64,000 bases of DNA from Spironucleus salmonicida (Eukaryota > Fornicata > Diplomonadida > Hexamitidae). This document shows, piece after piece, positions 1 to 10,049 of this stretch. A model generated the notes under the pieces. The model ran no database searches and was not told where the DNA came from. It was given only the letters and a program-made list of their open reading frames with translations. The stretch covers positions 814,001 to 878,000 of the forward strand of contig CM035323.1 in the NCBI GenBank assembly GCA_000497125.2, in the 5' to 3' direction. A program made the position numbers and the translations under genes. Every line of letters begins with the position of its first letter. Position 1 is the stretch's first letter.

Positions 1-160
1 GCAGCGCGAACACCCGGGCCAGCAGGTCCTCCAGGGCGGCCGACGACCGCGGGGGCGCGTGAAAGTCAGCGAAGGGCGAGAAGAGGGGCGCCAGGGCCTC
101 CGGGGCGAGGGCGAAGTCGCGGTGCCGGAGGGCGCGCAGCAGGTGCAGGCCGGTCGACAT
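1..160 (-). CDS. Alpha-helical protein, N-terminal part only (arm A copy)
   Basis: The gene starts at position 160 and runs off the left edge of the window. It is the same sequence as the first 160 bp of the 542-residue gene at 12096-13724, so it encodes the same leucine/alanine-rich N-terminus (MSTGLHLLRAL). It is divergently arranged with the 124-residue gene at 190; only 29 bp separate the two start codons. Function is unknown. Confidence 0.8.
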   Translation of the reverse strand, partial: MSTGLHLLRALRHRDFALAPEALAPLFSPFADFHAPPRSSAALEDLLARVFAL

Positions 161-189
161 TATGACCCGTCGCAGAGAGCCCACTCCAA
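161..189. promoter_or_regulatory. 29-bp divergent intergenic region (arm A)
   Basis: The only non-coding DNA between two divergent start codons (160 minus, 190 plus). It must hold both promoters unless they lie inside the genes. It ends in CCACTCCAA directly before the ATG at 190, an element seen before other starts in the islands. Confidence 0.5.
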
Positions 190-564
190 ATGCTATTCAC
201 GCGCGAGAACCCGCGGCCGGTGCGCGCGCAGGCCTTCTTCAGCGACGACTTCGAGGCGGTGGTGGTGCCGCTGCTGGCTCCCCGCGCGCCCTGTCCGGCG
301 GAACGGCCCCCGGACGTCCCGGAGGGAGGGACGACTCCCCAGCCGCCCCGCATGTTCCGCTTCGACGTTAGCAGGGCCCGCCTGGAGTTCCAGGCCCGGG
401 CCGTGTTCTGCGAGGTGTCCACCATGCACCCGCGGTCCAGGATCGGGCCGCCGCGCGCCACCCCCCGGCCTGCCAGCAGCGCTGCGACGCCGACCAACTG
501 GGTGGCGCTGGCCCCCAACGAGAGCGCAATCCGCCTGCAGCGAATGGTGGGGAGCGGGAAGTGA
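190..564 (+). CDS. Conserved small protein of unknown function, 124 aa (arm A)
   Basis: Starts with MLFTRENPRPVRAQAFF and ends at TGA in AAGTGA context. It is Pro/Arg/Ala-rich, with a hydrophobic stretch EAVVVPLLAP near residue 23 and FRFDVSRARLEFQARAVF near residue 57, suggestive of beta-strands. I do not recognise the family. The ATG follows CCACTCCAA directly, and the next gene starts 9 bp after the stop on the same strand. An identical copy lies at 11692-12066. The frame was chosen over longer frames on both strands because its start element and stop fit the tight packing of its neighbours. Confidence 0.6.
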   Translation: MLFTRENPRPVRAQAFFSDDFEAVVVPLLAPRAPCPAERPPDVPEGGTTPQPPRMFRFDVSRARLEFQARAVFCEVSTMHPRSRIGPPRATPRPASSAATPTNWVALAPNESAIRLQRMVGSGK

Positions 565-573
565 CCACTCCAA

Positions 574-801
574 ATGGACGAGCGCGAGTTCGTGGCGGCC
601 GGCTTCATCCAGGACCTCCTGCTCCGACAGACGCCCCGCACGGCCCAGTACGACGCTGAGGTGGCCGAGGGCGTGGCGGCCGTGGACGCGGAGCTGCGGG
701 GGCTTGAGACGCAGCTAGCGGAGCTCACGGAGCGCGAGGGCCGGATATTGCAGGAGCAGCAGATTTACCTCGAGAAGATAGCCGCGCTGGAGCAGTAGTG
801 A
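574..801 (+). CDS. Small coiled-coil protein, 75 aa (arm A)
   Basis: Starts MDEREFVAAGFIQDLL. Its C-terminal half is strongly heptad-like and acidic, typical of a short coiled-coil subunit of a larger complex. It ends with an in-frame TAG (Gln) immediately before TGA, so the last residues are Gln-Gln. The spacer to the upstream gene is CCACTCCAA only, and the convergent aminopeptidase gene ends 9 bp downstream. The identical copy is at 11455-11682. No family assignment; a small adaptor in trafficking or ciliary assembly is possible but not shown. Confidence 0.7.
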
Positions 802-810
802 TGTGTTCTC

Positions 811-2175
811 TCACTTGTGGTTGGCGAAGATCCTGCCGTACACCTCGTACGCGCTCCAGAGGTCCGCGACGCCGCACACCTCGAAGGGGCTGTGCATGTT
901 CAGGAGGCCGGGGCCCATGTCCACCACGGGGGCGTTCATGCGTTCGCCGATGAACTTCGCGATGGTGCCGCCGCCGCCGATGTCGATTCTGCCGAGGTTG
1001 GCGAACTGGTAGAGGAAGTCGTCGCCGACGCAGGTGCGGATGGCGTGCAGCAGCTCCGTCGGGGCCTCGGACGACCCGTTCTTGCCCCCAGAGCCGGTGT
1101 AGCGACTGAGCCCGATGCCGCGGTTCATCACTGCGGCGTTGAGCTTGTCGTGCACCGCGGGGAAGTTCGGGTCGAAGAGGGCCGTGACGTCCGCCGAGAC
1201 CAGCAGCGACCTGTAGAAGGCGCGGGCGTGCTGGCGCTCGGCGAGGCCCAGCGCGTACATGACGTCCTTGAGGGTGTACACGAGCGAGCCGGACTGGGCG
1301 CCCGTGCAGCCGCTGGAGCCGGTCTCCTCGTAGCCATAGATGCAGGCGACGGCCGTAGCCGCGGGGGTGTCCTGGAGGTCCACCAGGGCGTGCATCTCGG
1401 TGAACACGCAGATGCCGTCGTCCTGGCCGGGACCGCCGATCATGCTGCGGTCGAGGCCGACGAAGCGCGCGGGGAAGGCGGGGAAGAGCTGAAACTCGCA
1501 GAAGGGTACCTCGGCGGCGGTGACCCCGGTCTCGCGTTCGAGGAGCGCCAGGAAGGCGGGCGTCATCTCGACCGTGTCGTCCGCTGGGGCCGACATGGCG
1601 AGCGTGTTGAGCTCCTCGCCCTTCACGACGTCGCGCATCTTGCGCTCTGCCTGCTCCGACGAGAGGTGGATGAGCAGGTCGGGGATCGTGAACACCGGGT
1701 CGGAGGGCTTGTCGCCGACGGTGAAGGAGTGCAGCCCGTCGGGGCGCTGCACGAACCCCTTGAGCATCATGGGCGTGGTGGCCTGCTGGTACTTCTTGAC
1801 GCCGCCGAAGTAGTGGCACTTGAGCGTGACCACGCCCTGGTCCTTCATCGCGTTCACGAAGTTGGGCTTGAGGTCCAAGTGCGGGTAGTCCCCGTGCGCC
1901 CCCACGAAGGTGAAGCCCGAGTCAGCGGTGGCGGTGCCGCACACGCCAGCGATCAGGCTCTTGTGGTGGTTCACGTAGAAGAACCTGTCGCCGGGGCGGA
2001 GGCCGGCCTCGTCGCCGAGCTCGCGATGCACGAATCCTTTGGAGAGCAGGAGGGCCTGGGCCCACTGGACGCGCTCCCTGTCAGCGTGGTACTTGCTGAG
2101 GAAGCCGAGGTACTCGTCGGCCAAAGAGCGCATCTTCAGCGTCTGCTCCGGCGTAAGCTTTCCGAATAGTGACAT
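811..2175 (-). CDS. M18 aspartyl aminopeptidase (arm A copy)
   Basis: Cytosolic metallo-aminopeptidase of the DNPEP/M18 family, which removes N-terminal acidic residues from peptides. At 454 aa it is near the usual length. Family landmarks in order: VGAHGDYP with the metal-binding His at residue 94, a GPGQDDGIC segment in the position of the bridging-Asp region, the catalytic/metal Glu pair in GYEETGSS (283-284), and the last metal ligand in NMHSPFE (His 428). Start: ATG at 2175 gives MSLFGKL; an in-frame ATG five codons upstream is also possible. Start and first three codons lie just outside the repeat arm. It converges on the 75-aa gene with 9 bp between stops. Stop context is AAGTGA. Confidence 0.93.
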   Translation of the reverse strand: MSLFGKLTPEQTLKMRSLADEYLGFLSKYHADRERVQWAQALLLSKGFVHRELGDEAGLRPGDRFFYVNHHKSLIAGVCGTATADSGFTFVGAHGDYPHLDLKPNFVNAMKDQGVVTLKCHYFGGVKKYQQATTPMMLKGFVQRPDGLHSFTVGDKPSDPVFTIPDLLIHLSSEQAERKMRDVVKGEELNTLAMSAPADDTVEMTPAFLALLERETGVTAAEVPFCEFQLFPAFPARFVGLDRSMIGGPGQDDGICVFTEMHALVDLQDTPAATAVACIYGYEETGSSGCTGAQSGSLVYTLKDVMYALGLAERQHARAFYRSLLVSADVTALFDPNFPAVHDKLNAAVMNRGIGLSRYTGSGGKNGSSEAPTELLHAIRTCVGDDFLYQFANLGRIDIGGGGTIAKFIGERMNAPVVDMGPGLLNMHSPFEVCGVADLWSAYEVYGRIFANHK

Positions 2176-2738
2176 TGTTGAAACAATCAAATAAAATATT
2201 ATTTATATTATTATATATCAGAATACCATAAATATTATGTGGATTTAGTAGACTCAAATGAATAATAAAATAAAAATAACACATTTTATTTTTACATTTT
2301 TTCAAATCTCTAAATTTTATTTATGTATATATACAGGTTTCAGCTTTTTGTGAATTGATTACTTAGAGTCGAATATATGAAATTTGTATCTAAGTATAAA
2401 TATTATCTTCGATTTACTTTAGCTTATTATATGTTATTATATAATTACTAAAATTATAATGATTAATTGATTTAATATATTATAGCAGTAATAAACTTTT
2501 AATACAATTGATTGAAAGAAAAATATGCTGTTCAACAATTTTTCTTTAATACATAGAAAGTTTTAGTAAAATGAATATTAGATACTTATATTAGTTATGA
2601 TAAGTTAATATTCAACTAACACATAAGATTACTGTCTATGTATTTAGCAATTTAATTTTAACTTTATAAATGTTCTAATACTCTTATTATATATTTATTA
2701 TACAGTTATTATGTTTTAGATGATACTTTCCTTTTAAT
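2176..2738. other. AT-rich intergenic stretch
   Basis: About 560 bp between the divergent aminopeptidase and the small membrane protein gene. It is very AT-rich; I see no convincing reading frame, RNA gene or repeat. It presumably holds both promoters. Confidence 0.5.
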
Positions 2739-3026
2739 ATGGCAAATAACGCTGGTGCTTAAAATTATTTAAAGTATCTTGCTAATCCTAGTAAACAAGA
2801 TTTTAAAACATTCAACGAAGATTTATTACCATTACTCTGTCTATTTCTGTAAATAGTATTGTCTCTTGCAGGGTTGGTTTTTTCAGCCACTCCTCTTTTC
2901 TATATCGCTTTCATTGCTGCTTATTATCACATTGGATCATCAACAAATAAAATGTATTCATTATTTGCATTGATTCCGCTAACACTATACACACTTCATA
3001 AGTGGAAGATCACAAATTTCGATTGA
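2739..3026 (+). CDS. Small polytopic membrane protein, 95 aa
   Basis: Reads MANNAGAQNYLKYLANPSK, then about three hydrophobic helices (around residues 31-50, 52-65, 72-85). It contains two UAR glutamine codons and ends at TGA. The charged N-terminus followed by a tight helical bundle suggests a small ER or vesicle membrane protein, but I do not recognise the family. Its start faces the aminopeptidase gene across an AT-rich gap, and the next gene starts 50 bp downstream. Confidence 0.65.
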
Positions 3027-3076
3027 TTTATAATATTATATACTATATATACTATTATTTATAGTTTTCATTAAAA

Positions 3077-4699
3077 ATGTCATTTATTTTACCTGGTGAT
3101 GAATAGTCTATTTTCTCAAAAAATCAATTTGAGAACAATTAATATAGAATATTAAGACCTTTCTTACGATCTACATCAAATTCTGCATTTAAACCTCTTC
3201 CTGAAGAAACACTTCTTCGCACTATTTCTTACATCCTTATTGATCTTTTCCCTAATGTCTCTTTATAATAATTTTCACCAAAAGAGCTAACTATTTATAC
3301 ATATGATCGTGTTCGTTCTGTATCTGTAAACTTACGGAAAAGCTATCACATTGATAAACTGCTGGCACCTGTTTCAACACTAATTGCTTGTTATGAACGA
3401 AGCTTGCTAACAGATGCTTAACCTTAAGAAATTATAGATTTTTAGAATGCTAGTTCGAATTGGCTTTTTTTACGAAATGAGTTTTTTGGAAATCTAAATA
3501 TTAGTAAAGTTATCATTTAAGAAGCATTAAATGATGTTGTAGCATTAAAAAAATTAGCTGTGAATTTTTTTAAATTTGGAGATATAATATAAGGAATGTT
3601 AGCCTGTGAAGCATTAGGGAGGGTACGTTTTGCACTTTAAACCAAGAATATCGCTAACGGAATAGATTATACGATAAATAATTAAATTATGGAAAAAGTT
3701 AAACTAAATAACGAGTTTAAATATGATATGATCGAATGGGCATGTCATGAGATGTATTTATGTGATTAAAGCTTCGATTTTTTATACAATCGTTAGTTTA
3801 TTGCCAATTGTTTTAGAAAAACAATACAAGATAATTAATTTGCTAAATTTGTACCAATAAGGGCGACTTGGGCGATAAAACCTATAATTTTACTTTAAAA
3901 TTAAATTAAACCGTTATAAATTACTACAGTAACTCGTAATTACGAAAATATTCAAAAACCAATTATTTAAAGCCGAATACAATTAGAATAATAACGTTCA
4001 GACACACCTTTTATTTAAATTGAACCTATAACGATAAATATCACTCATTAACCTACTTTTCCAACTGTATTAACCTCTAGAGTATGTTAGGATCAAGACC
4101 AGATGGAACCGCCACAAAAGTCTTAAGAAATATCTAAATTAGTATTGAATAGTTTTATTTAAAACCAGAAAGAAGATACGAGTGTATAAAATATTTTTTA
4201 ATAAAAACTTAATTGCGCGTAATTGCCTCTAAATGATACTAAAGTAACTTAACCTATATTTATAATGCCCCAAAGTGCTGAAAAATTAGTCCCACATAAA
4301 GTTATTACTTCAATTCCTTAAGAATAAATACATGCGAATTTCCCTTCTGCACCAAAGTAAGGTGATAGTCCTATAAAATTTTGTGTACAGTCTACTTCAA
4401 AACCTACTGAATAGAAATGCTAAAATAATAAGAATCTAGATGTTCTAAATATACCAACTAAAATAGATCTTTAGAACATACGTGAGATGGTTAAGTTACT
4501 ATAATAAAGACTTCTTTTGGAAAAAATTTATGATGCACAAATCCACGTGTTACATTAAGAAAAATTACGAAAAATTATGGAAGGAATAGAAAATGACAAT
4601 GTGGAAATTTAATCTGCTATATTATCTTAATAGGCTGCATCTCAAGAACCTTATGGAAATGCACGATATATTATTTAAAAATTTTGGTATTTAGACTGA
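3077..4699 (+). CDS. SAC3/GANP-like protein, 540 aa (tentative)
   Basis: One open frame with many UAR Gln codons. The N-terminal third has a helical pattern reminiscent of the SAC3/GANP family (mRNA export, TREX-2): a TLLRTISYIL segment, a YTYDRVRSV segment resembling the family's xDRxRxxR region, and a helix-rich block to about residue 250. The C-terminal half is Gln/Pro/Ser-rich and disordered, ending in a short helical tail. The assignment rests on a visual match; a PCI-domain search would settle it. The neighbouring PITP gene is on the same strand 300 bp downstream. Confidence 0.55.
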
Positions 4700-4999
4700 T
4701 GCTTATCTTTATATTTTGAATTAGATTCTAGTTAGGATATGAGTTTATGATGATATTATTATTATTTTATTTATCATAATATAAATCTTTAAATTGATTG
4801 CAAAACAAGAAATAAGGTTTGTTAATTTGAAAATAATATATATTTAAAAAGGTATATTTTATGTAATTCAACATTAAATGTATATATTTAAGTTTATAAT
4901 TGTCATATAACTTTTATCGAAAACCTCTAAAATATTTAAGAGCATTTATTGTCTCAATATTATTATATTATTAAAAATAAGCGCTATGAAATTTAATAA
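4700..4999. other. AT-rich intergenic stretch
   Basis: 300 bp between two same-strand genes, extremely AT-rich. No feature recognised beyond short AT tracts near the downstream start. Confidence 0.5.
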
Positions 5000-5722
5000 A
5001 TGAAGTATTTTATTTATCAGTATGAGTTGCCTTTTCCAAGTAAAGAATATAACATTGCATAACATTATATAGTTGGATAATCTGAAAAATCTACTTCTAA
5101 TTCAATTGAAATTCTATCTGATGAGCTTATTGAGATGCAGACTGAAAGTGGACCATAAGTGGACTTGAATTCACATAAAATTATTCATATTAATAGAATT
5201 GTACCAAAAACATTATCAAAATTGATTCCAAGCTATGCCGAATAACTTGATGAGAAGTCATAAACTAGAGGGTTTGAAGTTATTACAACTTAGATATGTA
5301 AGAATAAACCTGAGGCCTTTAAGCTTATAATTCATACAATGACTTTTGACGAAAAATAAGTAAAAATTCCAAGTTGTTTTACAGAGTTATAAGGAGAAAA
5401 GAAAATAGAAATTATCGATGTTTCGCTGAATAAAGAAATGGATCAGCTATAGGAGAAAGGTAAAATAAATCATAACAATTACTTCTTAGGCAAATAAAAA
5501 TGCTATTGTATGAAATTAATCTGTATTGAAACATCAATATTTGGGAAAAGCGTTATAGAGTCTGGAATTGGAAGTAAGATGAAGAAGGTATTTATTAATA
5601 ATTTTAAGAATTTGATTAGCTGCTATGATAGCTGGAAAGGATTTGATATTAAAGATATTAAAAATCTAAGATAAGGTAAGGGCGTAGAATAAGGAGAAGA
5701 ATTTCAAGATGATGAAAAATGA
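5000..5722 (+). CDS. Phosphatidylinositol transfer protein, 240 aa
   Basis: Class I PITP-like lipid carrier that exchanges phosphatidylinositol for phosphatidylcholine between membranes. Visible family features: the N-terminal YQYELPFPSKEYNIAQHYIV matching the family opening; a VDLNSHKIIHINRIVPK strand region, where the family has YTHKIYHLxxKVP; a VITTQICK segment matching the central strand; and the late EMDQLQEKGK-containing helix. Slightly shorter than animal PITPs (about 270 aa). Ends AAATGA, overlapping the ATG of the next frame. Confidence 0.88.
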
Positions 5723-5964
5723 CAATAGCTTATCACTAAATTTTTTCTAAAATTTAATTAACAAAACTTTAATTGATCTCCTTTTATTAAATAGTTCGCG
5801 TAAGAGCAAAAATAGAATTAGATGAAAACGGATGCTATTAAGGTTATTCTGGGTAATATGAGTCTGTTTTATTAAGCCAAAATGGTATATGTGCATTATA
5901 TGTAGTTCTATTATCACCTGTTAATAGCTTTTCTTTTGAATAGGGAAGTTATATTTCTTATTGA
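5719..5964 (+). CDS. Hypothetical 81-aa protein overlapping PITP stop
   Basis: The ATG at 5719 overlaps the PITP stop codon (ATGA arrangement). The frame is open to TGA and has seven UAR codons. The second half (RAKIELDENGCYQGYSG onward) has mixed composition unlike random AT-rich DNA, which argues for coding. Function unknown; weak call. Confidence 0.4.
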
Positions 5965-6088
5965 TATTTTCTATTCATTTAAAATTTAATGACTATATTA
6001 ATATATTAAGTACTCTAGTAGTTTATATTTTATAGAAATATTATAAATTAATATATTATATATATCATAAATCATAAATTTTCTAATT

Positions 6089-7348
6089 ATGTCTGATGCG
6101 CTAGCATCGTTTAGATCCGCATCAGAACAAGCTTCTCAACTTAAATCCAACGTTAATAATAGTATAATAAATTAGAATACTACTCATAATTCTGCTTTCT
6201 ACTCTAATAATTCAATCAACTCAAATAATTCATTTTCATCAACTAATTCACCACGTTAAAAAAATCAACACAAGCAAAGCTTTGCACAAAATATCGCCAA
6301 TTATTAGGAAATATCTGCGAAACCTCCTTAAGCTACTCCTGATTTGGCTGTTCTTTATGAAAAAATATCACTTAAAGATAGAAAAATCAGAGAACTTGAA
6401 AATGAAATATCATTCATTTCTGATCAACTAGTATCATTAAAATCAGCTTCATCGAATGATTAAAATTTCACTATTTTAAACGATTTGACTATAGCAAAAA
6501 CTTAAATTTCTGCATAAAGAAATGAAATTAAAATACTTAAAGCATCTTTAGAAACTCAAGAAATCACAGTATCACGTCTCAAGGTAATTTTAAGTTTTAG
6601 AGAGAAATAGCTTGCCATTTAGAGCGAAAAGAAGCCTCCTCTCACCGTCAAAAAGTAGAAGCTATCTGAAGAAGTAAAAAATCTTATTTTGGCAAATAAA
6701 AAACTATCAGAACAATTATTTAAAAACCGTGAGAAATTGACACGGGAATAATTTCTTGTTCTTTAGTAAGAGAAAATAACAGAAGCTGTAGAGATTGAAA
6801 CACGTATTATTTATGAGTAAAAAGCAGAAATTTTGGATTAAATGAATATACTGAAATAAGAGAATAAATAGCAACAGAAAATTATTCGCATACTTGAAAC
6901 TGAAGCTTCTAAATCTATAGAGGCAACAGATTCAAAATTTAGAAAATAAATTGGCGAATTAAAATAGGAAATACTAGATTTGGACAGTTAATTGGGTAAT
7001 AAAAATCGATAATTAGCAACAGCTTAAAATCGCACAAGATCTTATGAATAACAAACCCTTATATACAAAGATGTTTCTGAATTAAAATCAGAAGCTATAA
7101 GTAGGCATCTACGCAACAATAATGATTTGAAGTTAGAAATGAAAATGCGAAATTATGAGACAAAGTCTATACTTAAATCGGCCAGTAATTAGATTTCAGA
7201 AAAATTAATGCAAATGAAACGTGAAAATCAAAAAATCTGTTAAGAATATAATATTTTGGCAAAAAAAACGAGCTCAGAAACTCGTGCTGAAGAAAAATTG
7301 AGGGATATATATTAATAGCTAAACGAGATTAAAGAGCTCACTGAGTGA
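6089..7348 (+). CDS. Long coiled-coil protein, 419 aa
   Basis: The first 90 residues are Ser/Asn/Gln-rich and disordered. From about residue 95 (LYEKISLKDRKIRELENEI) to the end it is near-continuous heptad coiled coil, rich in Lys, Glu and Gln, with many Gln from UAR codons. The layout (disordered head, KIRELENEI entry, long coil) recalls lebercilin-type ciliary proteins, but similarity of coiled coils is weak evidence. Ends GAGTGA. Cytoskeletal or basal-body role is inference. Confidence 0.75.
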
Positions 7349-7424
7349 CTTGAAATTTGAATGATTTTCCTGATAAAAACAAAGAAATTTCATCTAATTA
7401 ATTCTAATTAAGATTTAGTTTAAT

Positions 7425-7948
7425 ATGATAGGTTATTTACCTCTATAAATGTATAGAAAAGGATTTATTTTAAAAACTTGTATTAAGGTATAACAATTAT
7501 ATATTTTCATTTGCAAAAATATCGAATTTAAGCTATTATTAACTATTTATTGGTATATCTGTATCCTTAGATAATTCAAAGACACTCATTTATCGATTTC
7601 TTAGATAAAATAAAAGCTAAATTTATAGATCTAAAATACTTGGTTGAAAAGCCAATGATGCCTATACTTACATCAGAAATGTTTGATCTGTTTAGATATT
7701 TATAACTTCGTCCTTGCACTCTGCCGCTAAAATAATGAGACCCGAAATCAAGTTTCTAGAGTATGAAGAATGTACAGTATAATGATATAACATTGTTTCT
7801 TTTGTAAAAATTTTTAGTTCGTTGTTATCAGCTATTATGCGATAATATGATATATTATGTTAAAGTTTTTCTGGGAAAATAATTGGGATAGCAAATTTAT
7901 TAGGAATTTTTAGATCCATTTATCGTATTAGTTTTCTATATCGTGTGA
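7425..7948 (+). pseudogene. Possible broken or TGA-interrupted reading frame
   Basis: One frame is open with protein-like composition from about 7457, interrupted by TGA at 7736-7738 and again at 7946-7948, while the flanking segments stay in the same frame. The nearest upstream start (7425) is in another frame and stops near 7659. This fits a decaying gene with a frameshift and two stops, or a missed intron, or TGA read-through. The product (IDFLDKIKAKFIDLKYLVEK; FLVRCYQLLCDNMIYY) is not recognised. Confidence 0.35.
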
Positions 7949-8051
7949 CCTGAGATTGGATAAGGTCATTGTGTAGGTTTAGTATTTTGTTAAACTTTGG
8001 CATTTACTGATTATAAATATTATTTATATTATAGTAAACCTTATTACAAAA

Positions 8052-9164
8052 ATGATAATTTTCGCTAAAAACAAATAAATCGTTAAATCTCAATAAATTG
8101 ATCAACCAATACTTTAAAACCTACTAAATACAACTGATACCTACTTTGCGACTGACTTTCCAGCGTTTCCAAATGCTTTTAAATCTCACTACCTCAACTC
8201 AACCTTTATTTACATGAACTAGTTTGTTTAAATCTCTACAATTTCCCCAATGATGGACCATTTATGCTAGATATTCTATTTTTATTACGCAAATGATCTG
8301 CCAAAAGATTCAGATGACTTGATTATATCGACGCTCAATTATCTAAAATTGACTATAATGTCTTAAACAGAAATAGCTAAAATTTCAAGTAGTTTCAGAC
8401 CATTTGTAGTACAAAAAAGCAATTCAATTGTTCAAAAATTAATATATGAGGATTATAATGTCCTGAATAACTGTTATTGCATATATCACTCCGTTTAGTA
8501 CAAAAACTTGTGTTTATCAGAAATCGGCGCCCCGAAATTTGTTTTTGGGTTGTTGCATCGCATCTTACATTCTTAAGACAGAGTAATTTAACGTGAAATT
8601 TGCACTCCGGTGTTTGATGAAATCATCGGCACTGCTCCCCAAACTTGGATTTTAGATAAAAATTTCGATTTTAAGGGATAGGCTGATTAGTTAGAATTCA
8701 GTCCAAATTCGAGTTTTTAGTCCAAATTTTCAAAACCTGCCTATCTAATTTTCAGCCAGAAAGACGATATTTCATGCCTAAAAATTGTTACTGGAACGCT
8801 GCGCCCTGAGATAATTTTGGGAACGAATATTGTCGAAATGCTTAACTAGCAGAAATACATGAATAGCATTCAAATGATAGTTACGAATTCAATAGAAACC
8901 CTCGAAAAATTAGACTTGAGAAGCGGAGAAATTGTGTTTTAAAATAATAAGCTATTTTGTATTTCAAATTTAACCCTATAAATGGATTTGGTTGAGAGCA
9001 TTATTAAAAATTTATATTTCAAAGAGAACGAAAAGTATGAAAATTTGACTTCTGATAGTCAGATTATGAGTATTGGGTATAATTTGTATGTTGGAAGAAC
9101 TGAAAATTGCATTGTTATTAGCTAGAGATAAGATATGGAAATTGATATTTTTAATGGCTTATGA
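8052..9164 (+). CDS. Unrecognised protein, 370 aa
   Basis: Continuous frame with UAR Gln codons. Mixed alpha/beta composition, with conserved-looking segments such as SEIGAPKFVFGLLHRIL (near residue 155) and LRPEIILGTNIVEML (near 250). No transmembrane helix, no low-complexity blocks and no coiled coil. I do not recognise the family. It lies between the interrupted frame and the 277-aa gene on the same strand, with 51 bp to the latter. Confidence 0.7.
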
Positions 9165-9215
9165 AGTGAGAACATATATTATTATATACCAAATTAAGAT
9201 ATTTAAAATATTATA

Positions 9216-10049
9216 ATGCCAAAATTAATTTCAACAGAAATTATAAGTAAGCAGAAGATCAATCTATAGTTACATCCATATACATAATTTTTAGCAGCTT
9301 CTAATAATCAATTCCTAACTAATTTACTTCCGTGTAACACATAACATATATTTAAGTATAACCTATAAACAAAAACTTTTCACTATTTAGAATATTCTAA
9401 TAACATATTAGTAACTAAATTCACAAAATTATTCACCCATATTATAATTGGAGTATTTGTCAGTGAGTAGACTGCGTCTATCCTCTATTTCTAAGGGTCC
9501 CTGGCTGAGCTTAATTTAGATACATTAAGTATCAACCAAGAAAGAAAAATATTCACACCAATTTTTGCATTCTCAAGTAATTCTTTAATCAAAGTTATAT
9601 AGTAAAAATATGTGGTTTGTAATGATAGTATTCAAGAGTTTTAACATTAATTTGGCTTCAATTTTAAGAATATTATTACAGATGGAAACAATGTATTTGT
9701 TACTAATTAAGATGTTTACTAAATCAATAAGTAAGAAATTAAGAAATATAATGTTGGTCTTTTGGGGATTACATAATAAGGATGGGAAGTTGTATAAAAA
9801 TAGGGAAAGTTATATATGGACGGATAATATTTGTAGAATGGAGTATTTATAACCATGTGGATGGAATACTTAGTGGAAAAGCGTGATAACGGTTTGTAAT
9901 TATATAAAATAGTAGACTATTGTAAAATAATGAAATATAACATGTATGATGGCATTACAGACATAATATTCAGTTTTGAAGGCATGTTAATGCAAAGAAA
10001 TGGATCTTTGTTATGGTTTAATAATTTTTATATAGATGATAATTAATGA
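9216..10049 (+). CDS. Beta-propeller-like protein, 277 aa
   Basis: Single frame with about 20 UAR Gln codons. Repeating short beta-strand units (QFLAASNNQFLTNLLP, YNVGLLGITQQGWEVVQ, KLYMDGQYLQNGVF) resemble a degenerate propeller, but no WD or Kelch signature is clear. An AATATTATAATG start context lies upstream. Its last 14 bp overlap the only upstream in-frame ATG (10036) of the aminopeptidase in arm A'. Confidence 0.65.

Larger units (their letters stand above)
1..2166. repeat. GC-rich inverted repeat arm A (left copy, cut by window start)
   Basis: This arm is the reverse complement of 10090-12255, matched end to end without a gap where compared. I noticed only two substitutions, both in the aminopeptidase gene (near 1769 and 1806). 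It is GC-rich against AT-rich flanks. The inner edge falls at codon 4 of the aminopeptidase, where the sequences diverge abruptly. The outer end is the window edge, so the arm probably continues leftwards. Confidence 0.95.

Noticed and set aside
725-2169. Long open frames (364 aa and 450 aa) on either strand over the aminopeptidase gene, and their mirror copies at 10066-11531
   Set aside because: GC-rich coding DNA has few stop codons in any frame. These frames have Arg/Pro/His-rich shadow composition, while the M18 frame has family motifs.
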